A DNA stretch of 64,000 nucleotides from Schizophyllum amplum (GCA_007026445.1 VDMD01000003.1:496001-560000); one strand, 5' to 3'; counted from the first letter of the stretch, positions 34,595 through 44,999 are shown. Numbers and translations: made by a program. Notes: a model not told the origin generated them from the letters alone.

Positions 34595-35223
34595 TAGTTT
34601 ACATATACAGGTTGGGCCGTAGATAGACAGTATACGGTGAAAGATAGTAATTAGTTAGTAATTAGACAGTATATACGGTACACAAAATTGATGCCAGTGC
34701 TTAGCGTGTCACCCACAGCCCACCGGATGGTACTGAGGCATTTCGACCATAGATTTGCATTACACATCTCAGAACCCCTCAAAATGAACTAAACGGGCAA
34801 CCATTACACATCACGACTGGCAGTGAACTCAATAAGATATTCAAATTTCGGACTTTATCCAAATGTGTGCATATGGCTCTTCTGTAGCTCTTCTGTGGCT
34901 ATTTTACTACCTGAAAATCCCTAAAAAGTTGTTTTCAGATCTGAAAACATACATTTACTGAGTTTGTCACACCCGGGCCGGGCCCATGAACTGGGAAATG
35001 GGGCAAGCTCACACCATCACATGTCGCATCCAGCAAACCTTTTGCCATTCTGCCAAAAGCCAGGTTAGCTGGCTGAATTGATTGAATTAGCCCAAATAAT
35101 TCTGCCCCTCACACTTGCATAAAGGCATTAAGTATCTCAACCATATATACCATATAGTTACTGACTGACTACAGTATAGGGTGGGGGGGGGGCATATATA
35201 GATGGTATAAAGAATTAGTTTAC
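34595..35223. mobile_element. 613-bp insertion with 8-bp direct repeats in copia
   Basis: The copia frame (…FLYSVN / YMVGAL…) is broken by 34603-35215, and TAGTTTAC is found on both sides (34595-34602, 35216-35223). This is a clear target duplication of hAT length, but I see no convincing inverted terminal repeat: one end starts ATATACAGG, the other ends in AAAGAAT. The interior is AT-rich with repeated CAGTATA. The class is therefore open. Confidence 0.65.
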
Positions 35224-35870
35224 ACTGTATAAAAACAGTATGTATACATCGGTTGGAGTCTTAGCGGGTACATGATACACCGGATACACCTGAGATGTCA
35301 CCAAAGTCTTTTTACCACGCCTCGTAACATAATGATCTACGAAGGCTGTCCCACGACCAACCAATGCAACTCGAGTGTCTTTGGATGCGGTCTGTGCGAT
35401 GATAGGTTCCGAAAGTTTTTCGTACCCAGCCAGATCATCAATCTCCGATGTTACGTGGAGGGATGCACCGGAATCGAGGAGCCATAACGGCAGAAAGTCC
35501 TCGTCTCCAGTTATTGTGGTCTTTCCCTTACAAGTCGGGCACGCAGCAAGATCGTGGACAACACATATATTCTTCGTACAAAAATTATGTGAACCAGTCA
35601 GCAATACATCAAGTATAGAACCCGCGGGCACGTCGATTACGCGCTCTCGCTGTGTGTCGCAGCAATCAGTATTGCGCAGATGCCATAGACAAGAAGGTAC
35701 TTGCCTGTTGGCGGCAGGAATGCCAGCGGCCATGGCGATGTCCATGTCCACATCCCCAATGGGTTCGTCTCCGAAGAGATCGGCCATGTTGATGGGGCCC
35801 GCGTCGTCCTTGCAGAACTCGGACATGTCAAGCGGGCTGAGCAGCGGCTCGATGCAGCTGATGTCGTAAA

Positions 35871-38800
35871 GCTTTTGCAAAAGTAGCTGGACTTTTCCGA
35901 GCAACGAATTGCAAAAGCGTGGAACCCCTACCCCACACAGCCACAGACCCCTCCCGGGGCTTCCGGCAGGGGCCCTGGCTCATGGCGGGCTGCCGGGCCA
36001 TCACCCCTAGGCAGCCCAAATAGGGCAGGGGCTCGCGGGTCGCCCGCCGCGCACGCCCGGCTCGCCCTCGCGCTTGCCGCGCCCCACGTGCACTCCCCGT
36101 CGCCTTCCCGTTTGGGCAGCGCGGGCGATCGGTGCGGTCAGGGGCATTTTGCGTCCTCGCGCCGCCGCCGCTGGCGCTCCCGGTCGCTTGGGGGTTGATG
36201 AAAACGTATATTATATAGTGACTACATACATAATGAATCTATAAAGAGAAGTACACAAAAAAAGCGCGGCGAAAAACTTCGCCCGCGCGTAGCGCGCTCG
36301 CTGGGTGGGTATCTGCCCCTGCGCGAGCCCGGCTATGCGCCATTATGAAGGGGATGAGGGGGAGGGGGCGATGGTGACAGCAGACGAGCTCTCAAGGAGC
36401 TCGTCATGCAAGGCGCGGGCGGGCGGGCGGGGTAGCGCGTGTGCGCATGCGCGGTGATCGCGGGGGCGGTAGGAAGCACGCGAGCGAGATGCGGCTATCA
36501 GAGGGTGGTGGGGGGCGTCTGGTGTCATGTGAAGAGCAGCTGAGCCCTATGATAGGGCTCGTCGTCCGGGGAATATGGCGGGGGAGGCGGGGGTAGCGCA
36601 GGTGCGGACGCGGTGGCGGTGGCGGGCAGCGGTATGTAGAGCAACGTTGGCCGTAGTAAGCTGGGGAAGGAGAGCCAGCAGAGCGCCCAGGCGCCGCGAA
36701 AGAGAGCGCGAGTTCCCGGTGCAAGGGGTACTCGAGCGCCTTCCTGCACGACACCTTGCGTGCTGCTGGGTGCCGGGATAGAGGGTGAGGGGAGGGGGGG
36801 ATGGTAGAAATAGGGTCTCTTGAGGACGTGGCTGACGCGTACGGCCCCCTGCGGTTTGCACACGCACATGCGGGCGTTGTCGAGGGGGAGGGGACAGGCA
36901 ATGGGTGTCAACCACGTTCGAAACACAGCGTTGCCCCAGAACCCGCCCCCTATGTACGTTACGTGGCCCTGAACTGTATCAGTAAGTGGCGACGTGCAGG
37001 GCGTCAGTACGCACCTCCCACGCGGGACCGCGCACACAGCGCGCATCCCGCGCTCTGACTTCTTTCCCGTGCGCGGGAGCGCGTATCCGTTGTTGACATC
37101 CGCCTAGATGCGTCTTTAGGGCTGGCGGGTTGGTTTGCGACTCGGTGAGAGCGGGCGGGGGCAATGGAAGGTCGTCAGGGTCATGGTGAAGGACGCGAGG
37201 GGGGTGATCGTTGTTGCTCGGCATCCCGGGCCGATCTCCGAGGCTCGCCGGCGACGCGCTCGATGTCGCCGGCAGGGTTTCGGAGGCGTACTAACGTGAT
37301 TTTAAAAGCGAGAGTCTATACAGCTCATATGAAAGTTCTGTTTTCCAGAAAATATGATCAAATTTTGTTCAGAAACAGAGCCATATGTGCTGCTCTTACC
37401 CAGCCAGGTATGTTCCAGTTTGCACTGGTTCTTACAGCATCCTCTGCTCAGTTCAGGCCTTATACACCAGGCCTGGATTTCAGTCAAAGTGGGGATGGAT
37501 TAATACAGTGTAATTAGGCTATATACAACTACAGTAGCTTACCCATTAGCGAAACAGAAAAAATAATCTGCCAGTTCTCCTGGCGGGATTTATGCTTTCG
37601 CTCCCAAAAAGTTGATAGCTGTATTCTAGGTGCTTGAAAGTACTGTCGTGAATATTTTCAAGCGGAACGAGCGACGGTAGGGACCTTGGTGCGAGGGTCA
37701 AGTAGAGGGCGGGTAAAGCCGACATACCCCTCAACGAAACATCCGGGCCGACGTACCGGCGAAGCGGCACTCGATGCGTCGCAGACGCTCCCGTCGTCTC
37801 TCTGAACCTCGTATACACATATAGAAACACCTCAGATGCTGTCTTGGAGCAGCTATAGCACTTAGAAATGCTTTATGTGCGAACGTCATGTCCCTTGCTA
37901 CCAACATCATCGTGTCCCGCTCTCCTCGCGCCACCGAGCGGGTCACTGTAGACCAACGGACACCAAACTTCGCAGGTATGTATATCCCAATGGCTTATGC
38001 ATCTTACCATTTTTTCAGATTTTTTGAGCAAGATCTACGAGGGCGGCGCGTGTCCGAAGCCCACGTTTCGGTGGGGGGTCATGTTTCGTTGGGGGGTTTG
38101 ATACTGTACTTCTGAGCAATGAGCATTGGGTCTCTGTAGATGAATCAGATCGAGGGATAGATTCAGTGTGAAGGTAGATATAGTTGAATTTGTACGTTTT
38201 TCAGGCTACTTCATAGCTATATCAGTGCAGTAACAGCATACATACAGATAAGATAGCATGTACAGGATACCCCAAAAACATTCGAAGCGATTGCATCTCC
38301 CGATGCGCTGCTATCGCGTTATGTCGTGCCTCGAACGTGCTCATTTCGAGCGCGTTCGTGACGTGACATAACGCGTCGATCCCTCCTCTCCCCGCCATCC
38401 TCGACGCGCCGTGCGCTCAATAGCGCGTAGGTCGACACCGTTTATTCAATATCGGGGTGTGGGGGACTCTGGGGAGTCCCCCTCAGGTGCGTTCGCTTTC
38501 AGAACACCGGAATTTAACTAAATACAACATAGATATAGTAGCTGCAGCGCGCCGAACGCAATCTGCAGCTACTCCCGCCCCTCCGTGTCGCCTCCAGGTG
38601 CCAGTATCACACCCCCCAAGTCACCCCCAGCGTGCTCGCCGCGTGCGTTAGGCGCTGCGCTCTCTGGCGCCCGCCGTCACCCACACCATAACCGTCATGT
38701 CGGCGGGCTAGTGCCCGCTATTTGGCGGCTCCCCCTACCCCCGCTTCGTCTCAGCAGGACTAAAGCGGATGGGGGAGGGTGAGCGCTGATGCGCTGTGCC

Positions 38801-39769
38801 GGGAGGCGCTTGTCAAGCGACAGCGGGCGACACGCGTAGGTACCCGCCAAATACCCGCGCTGCTCGCTGCACCGCCATCCCCCCGCACCTGGGCGCGACA
38901 ACGCGCTCTCCGAGGGATCAAAGAGCATCTGGGGAAGCGCGTGCTGCGATCGCGCTGCCCGCCGCTGCCCCCGCCGCCGTCGCGCCCACGCCATACGCCC
39001 ATCCACCACCCGCGCCATTCCCCGATCCCGCGCGACGAGCCCTGCCCCGGGCTCGTCCTCTTCTACCTCGATCCTGCCCCTTTCCCCTCTCACCCAGACA
39101 GCTGAGCACTGCCGTTGCGCCATCCACCGCCGCCGCCGCGATCGCCGCGCGCGTGCCCCCGCGGCGCCACACCTCGACGCGCTCCTCGCACGACGAGCTT
39201 CTCGAGAGCTCGTCTGCCTGGAGAACGCCCCCTCCCCACCATCCCTTCATGATGACGCATATGCACGCTCGCCTAGCTCAGCCCAGCCCGGCTAGCGAGC
39301 GTGTATACGCCGGCGAAATTTTTTCGCAGCGCTTTCTGCCCTTTTTTTGTATATTTCCCCCACCCTGTTTCTACAGACTCAGTATTCATGTATATAGTAT
39401 CTAATATAAAGTTGTTTTACTACTTCCTGAGTGAGCAGAAGCGCCAGCGGCGGCGACGCGGGCGCGCGCGACGCCCCCGAGCGCGCCGATCGCCCGCGCC
39501 ACCCAAACAGGAAGGCGACGGGGAGTGCACGTGGGGCGCGGCAAGCGCGAGGGCGAGCCGGGCGTGTGCGGCGGGCGACCCGCGAGCCCCTGCCCTATTT
39601 GGGCTGCCTAGGGGTGATGGCCCGGCAGCCCGCCATGAGCCAGGGCCCCTGCCGGAAGCCCCGGGAGGGGTCTGTGGCTGTGTGGGGTAGGGGTCCCGCG
39701 CTTTTGCAATACGCCGCTCAAAAAAGTCCAGCTACTTTTGCAAAAGGGCTACGGCTACAGGTGGCCCGC
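35871..39769. mobile_element. Element of about 3.9 kb with long inverted arms, non-coding
   Basis: Both ends start with the palindrome CTTTTGCAAAAG followed by TAGCTGGACTTTT. The arms remain similar for at least 600 bp in inverted orientation (for example both carry the GGCTTCCGGCAGGGGCC block), with divergence growing inward. The arms are very GC-rich. The interior has no recognisable transposase and holds the second mariner-type MITE. I see no clear target duplication. Long inverted arms suggest a foldback or MULE-like non-autonomous element, but the class is not certain. The flanking copia pieces on the two sides belong to opposite strands and different regions. Confidence 0.65.
37530..38108 (-). 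mobile_element. Mariner-type MITE, 575 bp, copy B (TA target sites included)
   Basis: This is the inverted counterpart of 16809-17387, with the same length and sequence over all regions I compared and TA at both ends (element proper 37532-38106). It lies within the 3.9-kb long-arm element. Identity between copies 20 kb apart points to recent movement or gene conversion. Confidence 0.85.
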
Positions 39770-40219
39770 TCAGAGCTCTTCTACACCTACACGGACGCAG
39801 ATCATGGCGGGAACCCGGACAATGGCAGGTCTACCAGCGGGCACATCGTCATGATGGCGGGTGCAGCGGTCTCTTGGGCAAGCAAGCTGCAGACCATCGT
39901 CACGCTCTCTACCACAAAGGCCGAGTACGTTGCAGCCGTGCCTGCCGGGCAGGAGATGTTGTGGATGCACCACTTCCTCACCAAGTTGGGCTACCCGGTC
40001 AAGGATGCGCCCTCCACGCTCTACATCGATAACAACTCCGCTCTGCAGGTGGCGCGCAATCCAGAGCATCATGGGCGCATGAAGCATCTGGACCTGCGCT
40101 TCTACTGGCTGCGCGACGAGGTGCACAAGGGGTCGATCCGTCTTGTCCATCTGGCCACGGAGGACATGCCAGCTGACATGCTGACCAAGGCTTTGGGCCG
40201 GGTCAAGCTGCTGTCATGA
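39770..40219 (+). pseudogene. Copia RNase H and C-terminal fragment
   Basis: The reading frame encodes YTDADHGGNPDNGRSTSGH, LSTTKAEYVAAVPAGQEMLW, LYIDNNSALQVARNPEHHGR and ends DMPADMLTKALGRVKLLS-stop. This is the C-terminal half of a Ty1/copia RNase H. It is on the plus strand, unlike the copia at 30-36 kb, and differs in sequence, so it is a second element. RT and integrase are absent. The frame runs back into the inverted arm of the adjacent element, making a chimeric ORF from 39431. Confidence 0.85.
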
Positions 40220-40299
40220 AGTGTGACATTGGTTGTCCAGTGAGACCAGTAATATGCATATATACGTCGGTCCGGTAGTCCAGCCAAGCTGGACATATC

Positions 40300-40410
40300 G
40301 CCCTTTTGGCGTAGTGGTTAGTGGTACCGACCTAGTCACAACAGCTGCAGCATATGGTGGGGCTGACTGGTCTAGTGCGCTAGGTGGGCGTGCTAGATCA
40401 AGGGGGTGTG
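40300..40410 (+). other. Pol III A-box-like sequence, possible tRNA-derived SINE head
   Basis: TGGCGTAGTGGTTAGTGG at 40307-40324 fits the tRNA A-box consensus very well and is preceded by a possible acceptor strand (GCCCTTT). About 85 bp further, GATCAAGGG is a poor B-box match. No complete cloverleaf forms, so it may be a decayed tRNA or SINE head. Confidence 0.35.
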
Positions 40411-41326
40411 TTGGGATTGGTGTTCTAGCACGCTCTCGTGCTTATGGTATTTTTCTCCGATTTTCCCTGATTTTTCCCATGCCGTTATCGCTACTTATGC
40501 GCGCACTACGCCTTACACTGTGCGCCACATATTTCGCTTAGTCATCGGCATTTCCCGGTGTGTCTGCCTAGAGCGGCCGCTAGGAATCGGCCGCTGTGAC
40601 AGCGTCGCCGTAAACGGGCTCCGCACATAACGAGTAGAAGCGGGTGTTGAAGACGCCATTCTCCCCACGGTCGCGCCCTTGATAATCATAGGTACAGATG
40701 CTCCATACACGGCCCATTTGACGCAGGACGCGCCTCGCGTCATCCGCTGTCTCAAAATTGTAGATAGATGTTGTAGGGCGCGGTGCCACCGCCAGCGCCA
40801 CGACGAGCCGGCTGTCCCCAGGCAGTGGTCAAGCGCGGACGGTTGCCAGGAACGGCTGCCAGCAAGATATGTAGTGCGTTCTCCAGATCAGCCGCGCCAA
40901 CCCACCGTAGAATGTCGCGGACCACAATGTAGTGGTTGTCTTGCGGAGAGGGGGGTTGCGGCGGTGGGTCAATGGAAGATGCGAAGGCACCTGGTATGCC
41001 AGGAGGAATCATGGTCCGCATGGCGCGTAGTGCGGAGGGTGGAGGACGGGCCGGGGGTGGTGATCGGGGCATCAGTGCGGAGAAGACAGGCGCCCAAGCG
41101 ACCGCAGGCGTGAAAGGGGTAGGCGCCGGGGCAACGACAGGATCTGCTGACAGAATGGACCTGGAGCCTGCATCCTCCGCGCGGTCAACACTCGCGCCTT
41201 GCGCAACGGAATCAGTATTGATCTCCATCGAGTTGACCACGGGCCCTGCGGCGGCCAAGCGGTCCAGACTGGCCTGCTCGTATAGGGGCAGAGGTGATGG
41301 TGTCCGTGGCGCGGGGGGTACGGGCT

Positions 41327-41458
41327 CGCCCTGTTGAGAGACTAAAAGTGACCTGACCAGGGTTTGAACCAAGGACCTCCGCCTCTCGATGGTGACACTC
41401 TACCACTGAGCTATCGGGTCTTAGGTTACTGAGTGGTCGAGCACATATCAACACGCCC
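41327..41458 (-). mobile_element. 122-bp TG...CA element with 5-bp target duplication and internal tRNA
   Basis: Against the intact ORF2, the relic has an extra 122 bp (41332-41453) that begins TGTTGATATG and ends CTCTCAACA on the minus strand. The termini TGTTGA/TCAACA are perfect inverted repeats of retroviral LTR type. Direct repeats CGCCC (plus strand 41327-41331 and 41454-41458) give the 5-bp duplication typical of integrase-mediated insertion. Nearly the whole inside is a tRNA-like gene. It resembles a solo LTR of a miniature retrotransposon (TRIM type) that has a Pol III unit in its LTR. Confidence 0.8.
41350..41420 (-). tRNA. tRNA-like gene, 71 nt, anticodon CGA in a class I body
   Basis: The strand GACCCGA...TCAGGTC folds as a standard cloverleaf: 7-bp acceptor stem with one mismatch, D-arm GCTC/GAGT with loop AGTGGTA, anticodon stem TCACC/GGCGG (one mismatch, one G-U), loop ATCGAGA, 5-nt variable loop and T-loop TTCAAAC. 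A-box (TAGCTCAGTGGTAGAG) and B-box (GGTTCAAACC) are good and TTTT follows at 41347-41344. The anticodon CGA would be serine, yet there is no long variable arm, so normal serine charging is doubtful. I treat it as a tRNA-derived Pol III unit of the mobile element, not a housekeeping tRNA. Confidence 0.7.
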
Positions 41459-41582
41459 ATCGGTACATCATAGTCGAACCCGTTGTCGTCTGATTCATCC
41501 ATCGTTTCCATAAGGAGGTCCTCGGGGTTGGCTACCGTAGAGTTCACCTCAACTGTCGCATCGCGCAGTGGCAACTGGTGCG

Positions 41583-41611
41583 GGGCGGGGGGGGGGGGGG
41601 GGGGGGGGGGG
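41583..41611 (+). repeat. Poly-G tract of about 24-29 nt in ORF2 relic
   Basis: The tract corresponds to a run of only 7-8 C in the intact ORF2 near 60965 (minus-strand equivalent). Slippage expansion has broken the old frame here; length may also be misassembled. Confidence 0.85.
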
Positions 41612-41882
41612 TTAGGAACCGTGCCCACTCATGCCAATGATTGTCCGGTCTGCGCAGTCGGTATGGGATATAACCAGACAGATGGTCGTAGTGCGCGTGC
41701 AACTCCCTCCGAGTTGGGATACCAAAGTATAAGGCGTTGGGACCAGGGAAGCCGAAGCGTTCGGGTTCGACGGTACCCAGAGGCGGAGCGTACCAACGGG
41801 TTAAGTACACGATGTGTTGTAGAACTCGATTGTGGAAGGGAGTAAGACTGCTACCTCGCCGACAACCGACCTGGCGGTAGAT

Positions 41883-44736
41883 GACATCAGGAAAAAAGGC
41901 CGTGGTTAGGTAGCCCAAGGTAGGTCTAATAGCGGGGGTAGCGCGGTAGACAAGTCCCCAATTATGTGAGGCCAATAGCGCACTGCCATGCTACCATAGC
42001 ACACCATAGATATCCCTTCAGATACTATAGCACTCATAATTACTGATCTACCACAGCTACTACACCTATATAGCATACCCTGGCAGCCTTAAGCACTCGA
42101 TACTGACAGGCTCCAAAACAGTGGACAGCCGCACAGCACAGTAGAAGGGGCAAGAACATTGATTGCAAAGGGAATACATATCTATGTAATACATGGAGTA
42201 CTAGAACCTACAGAATGGAGAACAAACTAAGCTATGGGGTACAGGCACTGTGTAGAACCCAATAAACATAGAGGCAGCAGAGGGTATGAGGACGACGAAG
42301 GCTGCGATCACGAATGAGCTTCCAGTGTGGTATCATAACACGAGTACGTACCTTTGATCTCGGACTCTTCCAATATCATAGCCGGATGTCCCTAGTAGAC
42401 AGATCAGCCACGAGCGCTATACAAAGAGCAGGTAACACGTACCTTGGTGATAATCACGTAGAGGCAGGAAGTGATCGAGTGACGGCGGGTAAGGGGGTGT
42501 GGCTACAAAGTTCGGAGAGCGAGGGTCGCTGTGGAAGGACACGGCAAAGAGGCTGATAGACAGGGGCGGCGGTGGGAGGGGTGGAAAACGGCGACCGGGT
42601 GGACAACGGCGAGCGAGGTGGACGACGGCAAGGTATGGAGGCGGCGCGGCGGTGGGTGAGGCGGACAAGACGGGTGATGGTGACCAAGGCGGGCGAGGCA
42701 GGTGACGGCGGGCGAAGCGATAGTGAACGCGAACGACGTGTTGAAGATGGGGGGAGGGAAGAAAGACGCGTTGCGTGTCCGGAAAGGGACGATGAAAATT
42801 TTCAGTGCTTACGTGAAATCACTTGAGGGCAGGCTCGATGGAGCCGCGGGCCTTCGCCAATCAGTGTTCTACTTAAGCCCCTTATTAAGGGGGTCCAGCG
42901 AAGGTAACCCTTAGGTCCTTAACATCAACTTAGTTAAGTATGAAGTTAAGGGCTCATGTTAAGTACGACAAAAAATGACATTGGGCTACGAAGTGCCTAT
43001 AGGTCGGCACATGCGAGGTCGTATTCATCCCCAGAGTCTGGCAGAGCACCATCATCGGGCTCCTTGTCACTCGCCTCGGCCTCCAGGAGTTCCATCAGCC
43101 GCTCCTCGTCTGCAAACACTTGAGTACTTGCCTGCAACGAGGAGCATCGGCTGGCTTCTTTGCACCACCAAATAGCAACTCCATCAGTTGCGCGTTGACG
43201 CTCAAATTGAAACAAGGGATAGCCGTCAAGGCTAGTAAACGCAGCGGATATCGTCAGCCACCGTCGGCCACGCTACGGCCATCTTAAGCTTAATTAAGGC
43301 TTATTCTCCCGTTGCTCAATAGCTAATCCTTAAGTTAAGACGTGATTAAGCCTTAGCATAAGTTAAGCCTTAGGCGTTAAGTAGAACACTGTCGCCAATC
43401 TCATCCTTTTCTTTCAACACACCTTTCCCTCTCCCTCCCGCTCCCGCCGTGACCATGCGCCGCCGCCGGCTGTCGCTCCCCCCGCCGTCACGCGTGCCGC
43501 ATGCTGTTGCTTTTGCCACCGCCACCCGCCGTCTCATTTCTCCGGTCCCGCCATCGTCGCCTGCCGCCGCCAATCGTTGTACGGAGCGGGTGTTCTGCTT
43601 GTACCGAAGGAGGGGTGCGGGCTCGCCGAGGTGCGTCGAGAAGTCTAGCGCACGATCGAGTCAACAAAGATTAATCAGGCATCGCTTGCCAATGCGAGTG
43701 ACGGTCGAGGCGGCGCTCGCGAGCAGCTGCCGGGCGCCCCAGCGCGCAGTTCCGGGACATGCCCCCGCCCGCTACGCCTCTCCGCTTCACCCGTCACGCC
43801 GCTCCACTCATCCCCCTCCATCCTGCCTATCCCCTTCCATAGCCGTTACCACCCACGCCTGGTGAGGTATAGGCCAAGGGAGGAGTAGGGAGGGTAGGTC
43901 GCGGGCTGCGAGTGCTGCGGGCCCTTCCACTTCAGCCGCGTCTCGCCTATCTGCAGCTGCAACGGACGGCGCGGGAGCGGGGCGGGGGACGCCGGCAATG
44001 TAGGCTGCGGGCTGCAGAACGGCACCTCGCTTTTTGCGGTCCGCGGCGCGTGCTGCGTACAGCCGTATGGTCCGGCGCGCTATACGCATCGAGCGGTGCG
44101 GCGGCTGGAAGGCAGGGGGCGTGCCACGTCGCTCGCCCTCAATGACGACGCTGACGACGCGAACAATGGGCGCGCGCGACAGGCCCCCGCAGTCGCCTAC
44201 ACCAGCAGCGTTTGAAGCATACTACCTGCGAGCTACCACCTGCCCCCCTCCCCTCCCTCACATCCATCGTACGCACAGCCACTCGTATCACCCCTATACA
44301 TCGCGAGCTTCGCGTGCGCGGGTTTCTCCGTCATCCGTTTCCCGCCCCCACCGTTGTATATATCATAGGTTCCGCGTATATAAACAATATGATTTTTTAT
44401 GCATCATAGAGGCCAGGATAACACACTTTAGCAGCAAACGCGCGCGTGCGGCAGCTCAGCCGCCTCCCTGAATACTTATATTCCTGAGTGAGCCGCCGCG
44501 TGCTACATACTATGCAATATCCACTAGGGATAGCAATGTACCCCTTCGTAGATCAGTGCATGCAATATAAGGTCTATGGTAGCGTTGGCAGGGGTTGTTA
44601 GTAGCTCTGATAGCATGCCATAGCGTGCAGCCAACGCATCATAGATGCTATAGCATTCAGTAGAGATCACTTAAACTCCTATAGCCCTCATAGACAAACT
44701 GTATTCTACCTAGCGCACACCCTGTTTCCTGATGGA
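41883..44736. mobile_element. Non-autonomous DNA element, 2,850 bp, CATCAGGAAA termini
   Basis: The element (41885-44734) splits the ORF2 relic exactly between NGQPRV and IYRQVG codons. Its ends are inverted repeats CATCAGGAAA. A 2-bp GA repeat flanks it. Subterminal regions on both sides carry many short CTATAG and GCTACCATAG motifs. A short TSD plus dense subterminal repeats recall CMC/EnSpm-type elements, but this class assignment is tentative. It holds a hAT MITE and a GC-rich core (43.4-44.5 kb) similar in composition and in a CCTGAGTGAGC motif to the 3.9-kb element arms. No transposase is seen. Confidence 0.7.
42854..43399. mobile_element. hAT-type MITE, 530 bp
   Basis: The element spans 42862-43391, with inverted ends CAGTGTTCTACTTAA and the 8-bp duplication TCGCCAAT (42854-42861, 43392-43399). 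TTAAG/CTTAA motifs repeat many times near both ends (for example 42870-42960 and 43285-43380), the usual subterminal binding-site pattern of hAT elements. It is non-coding. Confidence 0.9.
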
Positions 44737-44834
44737 CCCGTGGCTGCCCGTTGATCATGGCATCCTCAGGCACATAGGAGGTGGTGCTGAGTGCGCCTCT
44801 GTCGTAGGCGGGAAGTGACTGGTTCGATTTCGCG

Positions 44835-44885
44835 TTTCGGGCACCGGGTTCCAGGTTCCGGGTTCCGGGTTCCGGGCTGCGTCGC
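44835..44885 (+). repeat. Short tandem repeat GGTTCCG
   Basis: The 7-bp unit GGTTCCG occurs three to four times in a row at about 44848-44876, flanked by two GGGCACCGGG copies. It lies just beyond the end of the ORF2 relic. Confidence 0.7.
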
Positions 44886-44999
44886 ACCGGGCACCGGGCT
44901 CGCTGTTCAACGTACATGAGTCTCTCTGTCCGCCCATCATGTCCTCCGTCAGTCGGCTGGCTATCAGAGTCGTCGGCCTTGTATGGCAATGAGATTGTC

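Larger units (their letters stand above)
30684..35870 (-). pseudogene. Decayed Ty1/copia gag-pol
   Basis: Read from 35870 down, the pieces are: end of gag and the protease motif LDSGASLH (35904-35215 frame); a GAG-pre-integrase zinc motif (H..H..CSGC); integrase core with FDLIHSDLKEFP, YGGEFHS and HQQNGRAERFNR; RT with FLYGDLNKEVYM and YVDDALF; RNase H with LAFTDSDWA; and the C-terminus ADMFTKNLGRVKFEKF. Three in-frame TGA stops interrupt it (near 34341, 32701 and 31480), all where related elements have Arg, so CGA to TGA changes are likely. Two insertions (30825-31371 and 34603-35215) also break it. The 5' part is cut off at about 35870 by the long-arm element. It is a dead, old copy. Confidence 0.88.
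40580..44800 (-). pseudogene. Relic of the chromovirus accessory ORF (ORF2), split by insertions
   Basis: Two minus-strand blocks match ORF2 of the 13.1-kb element. Block 1 (about 44,800-44,735) encodes GALSTTSYVPEDAMINGQPR. Block 2 (about 41,884-40,585) continues with VIYRQVG and runs through LLMETMDESDD to FYSLCAEPVYGDAVTAADS. Together they equal ORF2 positions 60.62-61.84 kb. The relic carries a 2.85-kb DNA element between the blocks, a 122-bp tRNA-bearing insertion, an expanded poly-G tract (41583-41611), a 1-nt deletion near 41,720 and a CGA to TGA stop. The rest of the retroelement is missing, so this is an old truncated copy. Confidence 0.85.

Noticed and set aside
39431..40219. 262-codon ORF that looks like one protein
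   Set aside because: Its first 110 codons are the inverted arm of the 3.9-kb element and only the rest is copia RNase H; the fusion is accidental.
41620..41720. The relic's alternative frame (RRELHAHYDHLSGYIPYRL) as the ancestral ORF2 reading
   Set aside because: Differences from the intact copy fall on second positions in that frame but on third positions in the intact ORF2 frame, so the relic has a 1-nt deletion.
43400..44500. Protein-coding gene in the GC-rich core of the 2.85-kb element
   Set aside because: Open frames are short and Arg/Pro/Ala-rich on both strands, as expected from GC content; no domain.
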